DNA of 64,000 nucleotides from Sarcina sp034439435 (GCF_034439435.1 NZ_JAPCKJ010000006.1:156778-220777); one strand, 5' to 3'; positions 1-8,358 are shown, counted from the first letter of the stretch. Notes: a model not told the origin generated them from the sequence alone. Made by a program: numbers and translations.

Positions 1-491
1 TATCGCCAGAAACAGTTAGAAAAGCTGTTAAATTATTAGAAGATATGAAAGTAGTATCATCAAGCAAAGGCAGTGGAGTAACGATTATCTCAAAGGATAA
101 TGCTTATAATTTCATAAATAGGTTTCATTCAATTGAAAGTGTAACATCTTTAAAGCATGATATAGACTCTTTAATGAGAGAAAAAGAGACCATAGAAAAA
201 AATATAGGAGAAATGATAGAGAGAATAGTAGATTATTCAAATAGACTTAGATATACTAATCCATTAACTCCTATAGAAATAGAATTGCCAAAAGAATGTG
301 ATCTTATAGGAAAGAGCGTTTCTGAATCAAAGTTTTGGCAGAACACAAAAGCGACTATTGTTGCTATAAGAAGAAATGGTGAGCTTATTATATCACCAGG
401 GCCGTATTTGGTTTTTGAAAAAGGTGATAATTTACTTGTGGTTGGAGAAGAAGATATATTAAAAAAAATAGAGAAATTCTTAAAGAAATAA
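1..491 (+). CDS. GntR-type wHTH / RCK_C (TrkA_C) regulator, BusR-like, 5'-truncated
   Basis: The reading frame is open from base 3, so the gene starts outside the window. The first visible residues (SPETVRKAVKLLED) are the end of a GntR-type winged helix. A charged heptad-like segment follows (about residues 45-85 of the visible part), and then a C-terminal RCK_C/TrkA_C fold with ELPKECDLIGKSVSES and DNLLVVGEEDIL. Winged helix, coiled coil and RCK_C in this order is the architecture of BusR, the c-di-AMP-responsive repressor of the BusAB glycine-betaine importer. From that I infer an osmolyte or potassium regulator sensing c-di-AMP. The target operon is not in the window, so the ligand is not proven. 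A strong terminator follows directly. I am fairly sure of the domain order and less sure of the BusR orthology. Confidence 0.75.
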   Translation, partial: SPETVRKAVKLLEDMKVVSSSKGSGVTIISKDNAYNFINRFHSIESVTSLKHDIDSLMREKETIEKNIGEMIERIVDYSNRLRYTNPLTPIEIELPKECDLIGKSVSESKFWQNTKATIVAIRRNGELIISPGPYLVFEKGDNLLVVGEEDILKKIEKFLKK

Positions 492-493
492 TG

Positions 494-531
494 AAAAGCT
501 AAACTAATTTAAAATTAGTTTAGCTTTTTTT
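494..531 (+). terminator. Rho-independent terminator of the BusR-like gene
   Basis: AAAAGCTAAACTAATT pairs with AATTAGTTTAGCTTTT around a few loop bases and is followed by a T tract. It begins two bases after the stop codon. Confidence 0.9.
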
Positions 532-533
532 AG

Positions 534-595
534 TTGCATTTTATATAGGACAGACATATAATATAAATGAACATATGAACAGATGCTCATATGTT
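534..595 (+). promoter_or_regulatory. Promoter and SmtB/ArsR-type operator for the metal-efflux operon
   Basis: The -35 box TTGCAT (534-539) and the -10 box TATAAT (557-562) are 17 bp apart. Immediately downstream, across the expected transcription start, AACATATGA (570-578) and TCATATGTT (587-595) form a perfect 9-bp inverted repeat with an 8-bp centre. The 26-bp block resembles the 12-2-12 operators of SmtB/CadC/CzrA repressors, including the ATGAACA half-site. Binding there would block initiation until metal releases the repressor encoded at 621. Confidence 0.8.
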
Positions 596-620
596 AATGT
601 TAATAATAGGAGTTTGAATT

Positions 621-980
621 ATGAAGAATAATAAGATAGAAAGTTGTAACTGTTCTACTATTCATGAAGATATACTAAAGAGAGTAAAAGAACACTTACC
701 AAAGGAAGAAGTTCTTTATGAGTTAGCAGAAATATTTAAAGTTTTTGGAGACTCAACAAGAATAAAAATATTATGTGCATTATTTGAAGGAGAAATGTGT
801 GTATGTGATATGGCAGAGTTATTAAAAGTAAGTCAATCAGCCGTATCTCATCAATTAAGGGTATTAAAACAAGCAAGACTTGTTAAGTTTAGAAGAGAAG
901 GTAAAGTAGTATATTATTCATTAGCTGATGATCATGTTAAACACATTTTCAATGAAGGTTTAGACCACGTTTTAGAGTAA
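621..980 (+). CDS. ArsR/SmtB-family metal-sensing repressor (CadC/CzrA-like)
   Basis: A 119-residue winged-helix repressor, preceded by AGGAG. Residues 43-50 carry the family signature GDSTRIKI, and the recognition helix lies near SQSAVSHQLRVLK (71-83). Both known metal sites of the family appear intact. The alpha3N site has Cys9, Cys11, Cys60 and Cys62 (the CVC motif). The alpha5 site has Asp103-x-His105 and His116-x2-Glu119, spaced exactly D-x-H-x10-H-x2-E. CadC-type proteins use the first for Cd/Pb and SmtB/CzrA the second for Zn. The gene is 14 bp from a P1B ATPase and has a matching operator upstream, so autoregulated control of Zn/Cd/Pb efflux is very likely. Which site is regulatory cannot be told from sequence. 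Confidence 0.92.
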   Translation: MKNNKIESCNCSTIHEDILKRVKEHLPKEEVLYELAEIFKVFGDSTRIKILCALFEGEMCVCDMAELLKVSQSAVSHQLRVLKQARLVKFRREGKVVYYSLADDHVKHIFNEGLDHVLE

Positions 981-994
981 AGGAGATATTAGTC

Positions 995-3190
995 ATGAAA
1001 GAAATAAAATTTTATTTAGACGGTTTAAATTGTGCAAATTGTGCAGGAAAGATTGAAGATAAGATAAATAAACTTAGTGATGTTGATGAAGCTGTTCTTA
1101 ATTTTTCAACAAAGCTTTTATTAATAACTCCTAAAGAGGGGATTTCAGAAAAAGAGCTTGATGAAAAAGTAGAAAAAATAGTTTTAGGTTTAGAACCAGA
1201 TGTAAAAGTTCTAAAGGAATCAGAAAAAAATAAAATGCAATCTTCAAACCATAGAGATTGTTGTGATGAAGAGGATGAACATGGACATGTTCATGGTCAC
1301 TCACATAGTCATGGAAGTATCAAAGGTAATAATTTTGGAATAGATAAAAAAGACCTTATTAGATTAGGGGCAGCCTTAACTTTATTTATAATAGGAATGA
1401 TAGTTAATTTAGATAAGATGTATGAATTTATTATCTTTGGTGTAGCTTATATTATAGCTGGTGGAGAAGTTCTTTTAAAAGCATTTAAAAATATATTAAA
1501 AGGACAGGTTTTTGATGAAAACTTCTTAATGACTATAGCTACAATTGGTGCATTTGCCATAGGTGAATTCCCAGAAGGGGTAGCAGTAATGCTATTTTAT
1601 GAAGTTGGAGAAATGTTCCAAGATTATGCGGTAAATAAATCAAGAAAATCAATATCAGATTTAATGAATATAAGACCAGATTTCGCTAATTTAATTAATC
1701 TTAATGGAGAAGAACAAAAAGTATCTCCAGAGAGTGTTTCAGTAGGATCAATAATAGTAGTAAGGGCAGGCGAAAAAATTCCTCTAGATGGTACTGTTTT
1801 ATCAGGTGAAGCAACGTTAGATGTATCTGCATTAACAGGAGAATCATTACCAAAAGAAGTAGAAAAAAATGATGATGTATTAGCAGGTTCAATAAATAGA
1901 AGTGGTTTATTAAAAATAAAAGTTACTAAGAGTTTTGGAGAATCTACAGTTTCTAAAATATTAGATTTAGTTGAAAATGCAGGTAATAAAAAATCTCCAA
2001 CAGAGAAGTTTATAACTAAGTTTGCAAGGTATTATACACCAGTAGTTGTATTTTTAGCTTTAGCACTTGCAGTTATTCCACCTTTGGTAATAAGTGGGGC
2101 AAGCTTCTCAGAATGGATATCAAGAGCTTTAATATTCTTAGTTGTTTCATGTCCTTGTGCTTTAGTAGTATCTATACCTCTTGGATATTTTGCAGGAATT
2201 GGGGTAGCATCTAAAAATGGTATCTTAATAAAAGGAAGTAACTATTTAGAAGCTTTAAATAATGTAGAGAGTATAGTTTTTGATAAAACTGGTACACTAA
2301 CAAAAGGTACATTTAAAGTTAAAAAAGTAGAGAGCACAAGCGAATTAAGTAATGAAGAATTATTAAAATTAGGAGCATATGCTGAGTATTACTCAAATCA
2401 TCCAATTGCTAAGTCAGTAGTAAGTGCCTTTAATGGAGAAGTTGATAAATCATTAATATCAGATTATGAAGAGATTCCTGGAAAAGGTATAAAGGTAACA
2501 ATTGATGGAATGACAGTTTTGGCTGGTAATTCAAAGTTAATGAATATGGATAATATAACTCTTACACCTATAAATGAAGTTGGAACTGTAGTTTATTTAG
2601 CTAATGAAAATAGTGAATTAGGCTATATAGTTATTTCAGATGAAATAAAAGAGGATGCTAAAGAAGCTATAAGTGGATTAAAGAAAATAGGTGTTAAACA
2701 AACTATTATGTTAACTGGAGATAATGAAAAAGTTGGAGACAGTGTTGCTAAAGAGTTAGGCATAGATAAAGTATACTGCAACTTATTACCACAAAACAAA
2801 GTAGAAAAATTAGAAGAACTATTTAACAATAAAAGTAAGGATAAAAAGATTGCTTTTGTTGGAGACGGAATAAATGATGCTCCCGTACTAGCTAGAGCCG
2901 ACATAGGAATAGCAATGGGAGGTGTAGGATCAGATGCAGCGATAGAAGCAGCAGATGTTGTAATAATGGATGATGAACCAAGTAAGATAATAAAAGCAAT
3001 TGATATAGCTAAAAGAACAAATAAAATTGTATGGCAAAATATAATTTTTGCTCTAGCAATTAAAGTTATAATTTTAATATTTGGAGCTTTAGGAATGGCT
3101 AATATGTGGGAAGCAGTCTTCGGAGATGTAGGTGTAACATTAATAGCTGTACTAAATTCAAGTAGAATATTAAAAAATAAGAAGTTATAA
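995..3190 (+). CDS. cadA: Zn/Cd/Pb-exporting P1B-type ATPase
   Basis: A 731-residue heavy-metal ATPase in the membrane. It starts with an HMA domain whose metal-binding Cys pair is in GLNCANC (Cys13, Cys16). A linker rich in Cys, Asp/Glu and His follows (about residues 88-108, with HGHVHGHSHSHG). The transport core has the CPC motif SCPCAL near residue 386, the phosphorylation site DKTGTLT near 430, and GDGINDAP near 620. CPC plus HMA and a His-rich linker is typical of CadA/ZntA exporters of Zn, Cd and Pb. It follows the ArsR-family repressor by 14 bp with its own GGAGATATT ribosome site, so the two form a metal-inducible efflux operon. Length is normal for the family and there is no sign of disruption. 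Confidence 0.95.
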   Translation: MKEIKFYLDGLNCANCAGKIEDKINKLSDVDEAVLNFSTKLLLITPKEGISEKELDEKVEKIVLGLEPDVKVLKESEKNKMQSSNHRDCCDEEDEHGHVHGHSHSHGSIKGNNFGIDKKDLIRLGAALTLFIIGMIVNLDKMYEFIIFGVAYIIAGGEVLLKAFKNILKGQVFDENFLMTIATIGAFAIGEFPEGVAVMLFYEVGEMFQDYAVNKSRKSISDLMNIRPDFANLINLNGEEQKVSPESVSVGSIIVVRAGEKIPLDGTVLSGEATLDVSALTGESLPKEVEKNDDVLAGSINRSGLLKIKVTKSFGESTVSKILDLVENAGNKKSPTEKFITKFARYYTPVVVFLALALAVIPPLVISGASFSEWISRALIFLVVSCPCALVVSIPLGYFAGIGVASKNGILIKGSNYLEALNNVESIVFDKTGTLTKGTFKVKKVESTSELSNEELLKLGAYAEYYSNHPIAKSVVSAFNGEVDKSLISDYEEIPGKGIKVTIDGMTVLAGNSKLMNMDNITLTPINEVGTVVYLANENSELGYIVISDEIKEDAKEAISGLKKIGVKQTIMLTGDNEKVGDSVAKELGIDKVYCNLLPQNKVEKLEELFNNKSKDKKIAFVGDGINDAPVLARADIGIAMGGVGSDAAIEAADVVIMDDEPSKIIKAIDIAKRTNKIVWQNIIFALAIKVIILIFGALGMANMWEAVFGDVGVTLIAVLNSSRILKNKKL

Positions 3191-3212
3191 CCGTGAAATT
3201 TGTCTAATGTTG

Positions 3213-3377
3213 TTGACAAGACTTAGTTTTTTTGCTATCCTTACATGGTAAGAATACTTTCAGGCATAGGGTATAGATTGTAAATAATTCCCTTAAACTT
3301 TTATATTAAACATTATGAAATGTTTAAATAGGCTTGTGTGCACGTAGGGTTTTAGACACGCAAGCCTTATTTTTTTT
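3213..3377 (+). ncRNA. Candidate small RNA with own promoter and terminator, cadA-rex intergenic
   Basis: A TTGACA box (3213-3218) lies 17 bp from TATCCT (3236-3241), predicting a start near 3248. The roughly 130-nt transcript would contain a hairpin with AGGG/CCCT closing arms (about 3267-3293), a 7-bp hairpin AAACATT/AATGTTT with an ATGA loop (3308-3325), and an 11-bp terminator AGGCTTGTGTG/CACGCAAGCCT (3330-3367) followed by a T tract. No open frame longer than 12 codons is present and none has a ribosome site. I do not recognise the family. The three-hairpin layout does not look like the long rod of 6S RNA, and I see no known riboswitch core. Confidence 0.55.
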
Positions 3378-3522
3378 GTAGAAATTTATTAATAAGTTAA
3401 GTTATAACAAAATAATGCAATTTTAATTATATTAACCAAGTATTATAAAAATGGAAAAAAATATAAATAATATACTTAAATACATATATTTTTGATAGTG
3501 AAACCAAAAGAATGTTAAAATA

Positions 3523-3551
3523 TAGACAAACTTTTTTGGGTATGGTAATAT
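3523..3551 (+). promoter_or_regulatory. Predicted promoter of rex
   Basis: TAGACA (3523-3528) and TAATAT (3546-3551) are separated by 17 bp, about 105 bp upstream of the rex start. I found no good Rex operator (TTGTTAA-N4-TTAACAA) overlapping it. The rest of the gap (3378-3655) is A/T-rich and shows nothing else I can name. Confidence 0.5.
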
Positions 3552-3655
3552 TTTAGAAGGTTAAATTTGTAATTTTATCATTTGAGTTTAGAATACATTC
3601 TAAAAAGTAATTGCTTTTTAAAAAAAGAACAATTTTAGAAAGAGGTGCTATTAAA

Positions 3656-4294
3656 ATGGAAAAGAAAAAAGGCATATCTATGGCTGTTATAAAAAGATTG
3701 CCTAAATACCATAGATACTTACAAGAATTAATGGAAAATGATGTTGATAGAATATCTTCAAAAGAGTTAAGTGAAAAAATAGGATTTACTGCTTCACAAA
3801 TAAGACAGGATCTTAATTGTTTTGGTGATTTTGGCCAACAGGGTTATGGATATAATGTAAAAGAATTATACAATAATATAGGAAGCATATTAGGACTTAC
3901 AAGAGACTATAATACAGTAATAATAGGTGCTGGTAATATAGGGCAAGCGATAGCTAACTATAATAGTTTCAATAGATTAGGCTTTAAATTAAGAGGTATA
4001 TTTGATGCAAATCCAAGAATGTTTGGAATTAAAATAAGAGATGTAGAGATACAAGATGTAGAGAAACTAAAAGATTTCGTAAAAGAAAATGACATTGAAA
4101 TAGGAATAATTTGTGTACCAAGAACTAATGCTCAAAAGGTTTGTGATGATTTAGTTGAAGGTGGAATAAAGGGCATTTGGAACTTTGCTCCTATAGATCT
4201 TGAAGTACCTAATGAGATAAGAGTGGAAAATGTACATTTAAGTGAGAGTATGATGACTTTAGTTTATCTTTTAAATCACAATGACGTAAAATAG
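3656..4294 (+). CDS. rex: Redox-sensing transcriptional repressor Rex
   Basis: A 212-residue NADH/NAD+-sensing repressor. The N-terminal winged helix covers about residues 1-80 (KRLPKYHRYL; recognition helix near TASQIRQDL, then the family motif FGDFGQQGYGYNV). The C-terminal Rossmann domain starts with VIIGAGNIGQAI and ends in the domain-swap helix. I start it at the ATG at 3656 because AGAGGTG sits 9 bp upstream; the longer frame opening at the TTG at 3611 has no ribosome site. Rex represses fermentation genes when NADH is low. Its position directly before the butyryl-CoA synthesis operon, with a Rex operator at 4442, is the usual clostridial arrangement and supports direct control of crt. 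Confidence 0.96.
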   Translation: MEKKKGISMAVIKRLPKYHRYLQELMENDVDRISSKELSEKIGFTASQIRQDLNCFGDFGQQGYGYNVKELYNNIGSILGLTRDYNTVIIGAGNIGQAIANYNSFNRLGFKLRGIFDANPRMFGIKIRDVEIQDVEKLKDFVKENDIEIGIICVPRTNAQKVCDDLVEGGIKGIWNFAPIDLEVPNEIRVENVHLSESMMTLVYLLNHNDVK

Positions 4295-4400
4295 AGTGAA
4301 TTTATCATAGGATAAATTGTTTAATATGGAAAAAAAGTATTAGATTTTCAAAAAAATATAAATAATATATTGAAATATTTACTATTAAGTTTTATAATTT

Positions 4401-4433
4401 AATTGAAGTACCAAGTACTTCAATTATTTTTTT
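4401..4433 (+). terminator. Terminator between rex and crt
   Basis: AATTGAAGTAC (4401-4411) pairs with GTACTTCAATT (4415-4425) and is followed by ATTTTTTTT. It separates the rex transcript from the crt operon. Confidence 0.85.
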
Positions 4434-4441
4434 GCCTTTGC

Positions 4442-4459
4442 TTGTTACAAAATTAACAA
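4442..4459 (+). promoter_or_regulatory. Rex operator upstream of crt
   Basis: The 18 bases TTGTTACAAAATTAACAA match the Rex consensus TTGTTAA-N4-TTAACAA with one mismatch, at the seventh position. The site lies about 105 bp before the crt start, in the promoter region. The exact -35/-10 pair of crt is not clear to me. Two further isolated TTGTTA half-sites occur near 4496-4516. Confidence 0.85.
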
Positions 4460-4564
4460 TAATTTTGGAAAAATATAAGGTGGAAGAATATTAAGTTGTT
4501 AGTTATTAGTTGTTAAGCTATTTAAAACCATATATTCGCTATGGTATATGAGGGAGGAAATACG

Positions 4565-5347
4565 ATGGAATTAAATAATGTAATCTTTGAAAAAGAGGGC
4601 AACATTGGAATTTTAACAATTAACAGACCAAAAGCATTAAATGCACTAAATTCAGAAACTTTAAAGGACTTAGATACTGCTATAGACCACATCGAGAAAC
4701 AAGATGATGTATACGTTGTTATCTTAACAGGTGCTGGAGATAAAGCATTTGTTGCAGGTGCTGATATAGCAGAAATGAAAGATTTAAATGAAGAACAGGG
4801 TAAAGAATTTGGACTTTTAGGTAACAAAGTATTTAGAAGATTAGAAAAATTAGACAAGCCAGTAATTGCTGCTATAAACGGTTTCGCTTTAGGTGGCGGA
4901 TGTGAAATTTCTATGGCTTGCGATATAAGAATTGCAACTACAAAGGCTAAGTTCGCACAACCTGAGGTTGGTTTAGGAATTACTCCTGGATTTGGTGGAA
5001 CTCAAAGATTACCAAGAATAGTTGGAATGGGTAAAGCTAAAGAACTTATTTACACAGGCGATATGATAAAAGCTGATGAAGCTTTAAGAATTGGTTTAGT
5101 AAATAAAGTTGTTGAGCCAGAAACTTTAATGGAAGAAGCAATGGCAATGGCTAAAAAAATAGCTGCTAATGCACCAATAGCTGTTAAGCTATGTAAAGAT
5201 GCAATTGATAGAGGTATGCAAGTTGATATAGATTCAGCAGTAGTTATAGAAGCTGAAGATTTTGGAAAATGTTTTGCTACAGAAGATCAAACTGAAGGTA
5301 TGAGTGCTTTTGTAGAAAGAAGAGAAAAGAATTTTAAAAACAAGTAA
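4565..5347 (+). CDS. crt: 3-hydroxybutyryl-CoA dehydratase (crotonase)
   Basis: A 260-residue enoyl-CoA hydratase/isomerase-fold enzyme that dehydrates 3-hydroxybutyryl-CoA to crotonyl-CoA. Visible features are the CoA/oxyanion-hole segments AFVAGADIAEM (61-71) and GFALGGGCEISMACD (106-120), and the two catalytic glutamates Glu114 and Glu134 (PEVGLGITPGFGGTQRL follows). I use the ATG at 4565, which has GGGAGGAAA 5 bp upstream; the ATG at 4541 would place that ribosome site inside the gene. It is the first gene of crt-bcd-etfB-etfA-hbd and should be under Rex repression through the site at 4442. No thiolase gene is in the cluster. Confidence 0.96.
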   Translation: MELNNVIFEKEGNIGILTINRPKALNALNSETLKDLDTAIDHIEKQDDVYVVILTGAGDKAFVAGADIAEMKDLNEEQGKEFGLLGNKVFRRLEKLDKPVIAAINGFALGGGCEISMACDIRIATTKAKFAQPEVGLGITPGFGGTQRLPRIVGMGKAKELIYTGDMIKADEALRIGLVNKVVEPETLMEEAMAMAKKIAANAPIAVKLCKDAIDRGMQVDIDSAVVIEAEDFGKCFATEDQTEGMSAFVERREKNFKNK

Positions 5348-5391
5348 TTTTTTAAATAAATGGTTGTGTGGATTTAAGGAGGGTAATTAAA

Positions 5392-6531
5392 ATGAACTTT
5401 CAATTAACAAGAGAACAAGAATTAGTTAAGCAAATGGTTAGAGAGTTTGCTCAAAACGAAGTTAAACCAATAGCTGCAGAAATCGATGAAACAGAAAGAT
5501 TCCCTATGGAGAATGTTAAAAAAATGGCTAAGTTAGGAATGTTGGGAATTCCTTTTAGTAAAGAATATGGCGGAGCTGGTGGAGATACTTTATCTTACAT
5601 CTTAACTGTTGAAGAATTATCAAAAGTTTGTGGTACTACAGGAGTTATAGTTTCAGCTCATACTTCATTATGTGCTTCATTAATAGATCAATTCGGTACT
5701 CCAGCTCAAAAAGAAAAATATTTAACTCCACTTGCTAAAGGTGAAAAGTTAGGTGCTTTCGGATTAACTGAACCAGGTGCTGGTACAGATGCTGCAGGTC
5801 AACAAACTACAGCCGTATTAGAAGGAGATAACTATATCTTAAACGGAAGTAAAATATTCATAACAAACGGTGGAGTTGCTGATACTTTCATAATCTTTGC
5901 TATGACTGATAAGAGTCAAGGTACAAGAGGAATCTCAGCTTTCATAGTTGAAAAAGACTTCCCTGGATTTTCAATTGGTAAATTAGAAGACAAAATGGGT
6001 ATAAGAGCTTCTTCAACAACTGAGTTAATAATGGAAAACTGTGTTGTTCCAAAAGAAAACTTAATCGGAAGAGAAGGAAAAGGATTTGGAATAGCAATGA
6101 AAACTCTAGACGGTGGTAGAATAGGTATCGCTGCTCAAGCATTAGGGTTAGCAGAAGGAGCTTTAGAAGAAGCGGTTGCTTACATGAAAGAAAGAAAACA
6201 ATTCGGTAGATCATTATCTGCATTCCAAGGATTACAATGGATGGTAGCAGAAATGGATACTAAAATTGAGGCTGCAAGATTTTTAGTATATAAAGCAGCT
6301 TGCTTAAAAGAAGCGGGTAAACCATATTCAGTAGATGCTGCAAGAGCTAAATTATTTGCTGCAGATGTAGCTATGGAGGTTACAACTAAGGCTGTTCAAT
6401 TATTCGGTGGATACGGATATACTAAGGAATACCCAGTAGAAAGAATGATGAGAGATGCTAAGATAACTGAAATCTATGAAGGAACTTCAGAGGTTCAAAA
6501 AATGGTTATCGCAGGAAGCATATTAAGATAA
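5392..6531 (+). CDS. bcd: Butyryl-CoA dehydrogenase
   Basis: A 379-residue FAD acyl-CoA dehydrogenase. It has the family signatures GAFGLTEPGAGTDAAGQQT for substrate and flavin contact, FGGYGYTKEYPVERMMRD near the C terminus, and the catalytic Glu in YEGTSEVQ (about residue 363). With the EtfAB pair encoded next, clostridial Bcd reduces crotonyl-CoA to butyryl-CoA while driving ferredoxin reduction by electron bifurcation; I infer that role from family and context. The ATG at 5392 follows AAGGAGGG; the longer frame from 5368 has no ribosome site. It is separated from crt by 44 bp and from etfB by 18 bp and belongs to the same operon. Confidence 0.96.
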   Translation: MNFQLTREQELVKQMVREFAQNEVKPIAAEIDETERFPMENVKKMAKLGMLGIPFSKEYGGAGGDTLSYILTVEELSKVCGTTGVIVSAHTSLCASLIDQFGTPAQKEKYLTPLAKGEKLGAFGLTEPGAGTDAAGQQTTAVLEGDNYILNGSKIFITNGGVADTFIIFAMTDKSQGTRGISAFIVEKDFPGFSIGKLEDKMGIRASSTTELIMENCVVPKENLIGREGKGFGIAMKTLDGGRIGIAAQALGLAEGALEEAVAYMKERKQFGRSLSAFQGLQWMVAEMDTKIEAARFLVYKAACLKEAGKPYSVDAARAKLFAADVAMEVTTKAVQLFGGYGYTKEYPVERMMRDAKITEIYEGTSEVQKMVIAGSILR

Positions 6532-6549
6532 TTTTAGGAGGGCTTTGAG

Positions 6550-7329
6550 ATGAAAATAGTAGTTTGCTTAAAACAAGTGCCAGATACAACAGCTGTTAAA
6601 ATAGATCCAAAAACAGGAACTCTTATAAGAGATGGAGTTCCATCAATAATAAACCCAGAGGATAAGCATGCTTTAGAGGCTGCATTAGAATTAAAAGATA
6701 ATAATGGAGCAGAAGTAACTGTAATAAGTATGGGACCACCTCAAGCTAAGAGTGCTTTAAGAGAAGCTTTATGTATGGGAGCTAACAAAGCAATTCTTAT
6801 AACTGATAGAGCATTTGCAGGGGCTGATACTTTAGCTACTTCAAAAGCTTTAGCAGGAGCAATAAAGAAATTAGAATATGACATAATATTCGCAGGAAGA
6901 CAAGCTATTGATGGAGATACTGCACAGGTTGGACCAGAAATAGCTGAGCATTTAAATATTCCTCAAGTAACTTACGTTCAAGGTGTTAAAGTTGAAGAAG
7001 ATGGATTATTAATAAATAGAGCTTTAGAAGATGGATATGAATTAATAAAAGTTGATGCTCCAGTACTTTTAACTGCTATAAAAGAGTTAAATGAGCCAAG
7101 ATACATGAATGTTAAAAACATATTTGAAACATCTGATGATGAAATCTTAGTATGGTCAGCTGATGACATAGATGTAGACAAAGCTGAATTAGGATTAAAA
7201 GGATCTCCAACAAAAGTTAAGAGATCAATGACTAAAGAAGCTAAAGGTGCAGGAGAAATAGTTAAAGAATCACCTAAAGATTCAGTTACTTATGTACTAG
7301 GCAAATTAAAAGAAAAACACTACATCTAA
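6550..7329 (+). CDS. etfB: Electron transfer flavoprotein beta subunit
   Basis: A 259-residue EtfB/FixA-family protein. It begins with MKIVVCLKQVPDTTAVKI, as usual for the family, and contains the AMP/FAD-binding-loop region (FAGRQAIDGDTAQVGPEIAEHL, in two parts around residues 117-138) and the recognition segment KELNEPRYMNVKNI. In bifurcating Etf complexes this subunit holds the flavin at the bifurcation site and passes electrons from NADH to ferredoxin and Bcd. It has an AGGAGG ribosome site and sits between bcd and etfA. Full length, no anomaly. Confidence 0.95.
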   Translation: MKIVVCLKQVPDTTAVKIDPKTGTLIRDGVPSIINPEDKHALEAALELKDNNGAEVTVISMGPPQAKSALREALCMGANKAILITDRAFAGADTLATSKALAGAIKKLEYDIIFAGRQAIDGDTAQVGPEIAEHLNIPQVTYVQGVKVEEDGLLINRALEDGYELIKVDAPVLLTAIKELNEPRYMNVKNIFETSDDEILVWSADDIDVDKAELGLKGSPTKVKRSMTKEAKGAGEIVKESPKDSVTYVLGKLKEKHYI

Positions 7330-7350
7330 GGATTATGGGAGGTATTTAAG

Positions 7351-8358
7351 ATGAATAAAGCAGATTTCAATGGCGTTTGGGTTTTTGCAGAGCAAAGAGA
7401 AGGTCAATTACAAAAAGTTTCATTAGAATTATTAGGTGAAGGTAGAAAAATCGCTGATAAATTAGGATCAAAATTAACAGCGTTATTAATAGGAAATAAA
7501 GTTGAAGGTTTAGTTGAAGATTTATCAAGACATGGTGCTGATGAAGTACTAGTTGTTGATTCTCCAGAATTAGAGCATTACACAACTGACGGATATACTA
7601 AAGCTATATGTGAGTTAGCTAAGGCTAAAAAACCAAATATAATCTTTATAGGAGCAACATTCATAGGAAGAGACTTAGGTCCAAGAGTTGCTGCTAGATT
7701 AGAAACAGGTTTAACTGCTGACTGTACATCTTTAGATGTTGATGTTGAAAGTGGAGATTTATTAGCAACAAGACCAGCATTCGGTGGTAACTTAATGGCT
7801 ACAATCGTATGTCCAGATCACAGACCTCAAATGGCTACAGTAAGACCAGGAGTTTTCGAAAAACTTCCACTAGGAGAAAATGATGCAACTGTAGAAAATG
7901 TTGAAATAGAATTTAATGCTAACGATATAAGAACAAAAATAGTTGAAATAGTTAAAGAACACAAAGATATCGTAGATATCTCAGAAGCTAACGTATTAGT
8001 TGCTGGTGGTAGAGGTGTTGGTTCAGAAGAAAACTTCAAAATGCTTAAGGAATTAGCAGAAGTTATGAACGGATCAATAGCAGCTTCAAGAGCAGCAGTA
8101 GAAAAAGGATGGGTAGATAAAGATTACCAAGTTGGACAAACAGGAAAAACTGTTAGACCAAACATATATGTAGCTTGTGGTATCTCAGGAGCTATACAAC
8201 ATGCTGCTGGTATGCAAGAATCAGATATGATAATAGCTATCAACAAAGATGCTAATGCTCCAATAATGAAAATTGCTGACTATGCAATAGTTGGAGATGT
8301 AAATAAAGTTGTTCCAGAATTTATAGCTCAATTAAAAGCTATGAAAGAGGAAGCTTAA
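7351..8358 (+). CDS. etfA: Electron transfer flavoprotein alpha subunit
   Basis: A 335-residue EtfA/FixB protein with the N-terminal nucleotide-fold domain (VWVFAEQREGQLQKVSLELL) and the C-terminal FAD domain. The latter has the signatures LVAGGRGVGSEENF, GQTGKTVRPNIYVACGISGA and IQHAAGMQESDMIIAINKD. It forms the Etf heterodimer with the upstream product, which serves butyryl-CoA dehydrogenase. A GGGAGG site precedes the ATG. The 113-bp gap to hbd contains a perfect 12-bp hairpin, which may set relative expression of the two halves of the operon. Confidence 0.95.
   Translation: MNKADFNGVWVFAEQREGQLQKVSLELLGEGRKIADKLGSKLTALLIGNKVEGLVEDLSRHGADEVLVVDSPELEHYTTDGYTKAICELAKAKKPNIIFIGATFIGRDLGPRVAARLETGLTADCTSLDVDVESGDLLATRPAFGGNLMATIVCPDHRPQMATVRPGVFEKLPLGENDATVENVEIEFNANDIRTKIVEIVKEHKDIVDISEANVLVAGGRGVGSEENFKMLKELAEVMNGSIAASRAAVEKGWVDKDYQVGQTGKTVRPNIYVACGISGAIQHAAGMQESDMIIAINKDANAPIMKIADYAIVGDVNKVVPEFIAQLKAMKEEA

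Noticed and set aside
2623..3219. 198-codon open frame antisense to cadA
   Set aside because: It mirrors the coding strand of a well-conserved ATPase gene, has no ribosome site at its start and a composition expected of an antisense shadow. The same holds for the other antisense frames inside bcd, etfA, hbd, oppB and groEL.
3213..3377. Cad-rex intergenic RNA as 6S RNA or a known riboswitch
   Set aside because: The three separate hairpins do not form the long rod with central bubble of 6S RNA, and I see no conserved core of the riboswitch classes I know. It stays an unassigned candidate.
3455..4369. 20-bp direct repeat flanking rex (3455-3474 and 4350-4369)
   Set aside because: The repeat is made only of A and T in low-complexity DNA, and nothing suggests rex was inserted.
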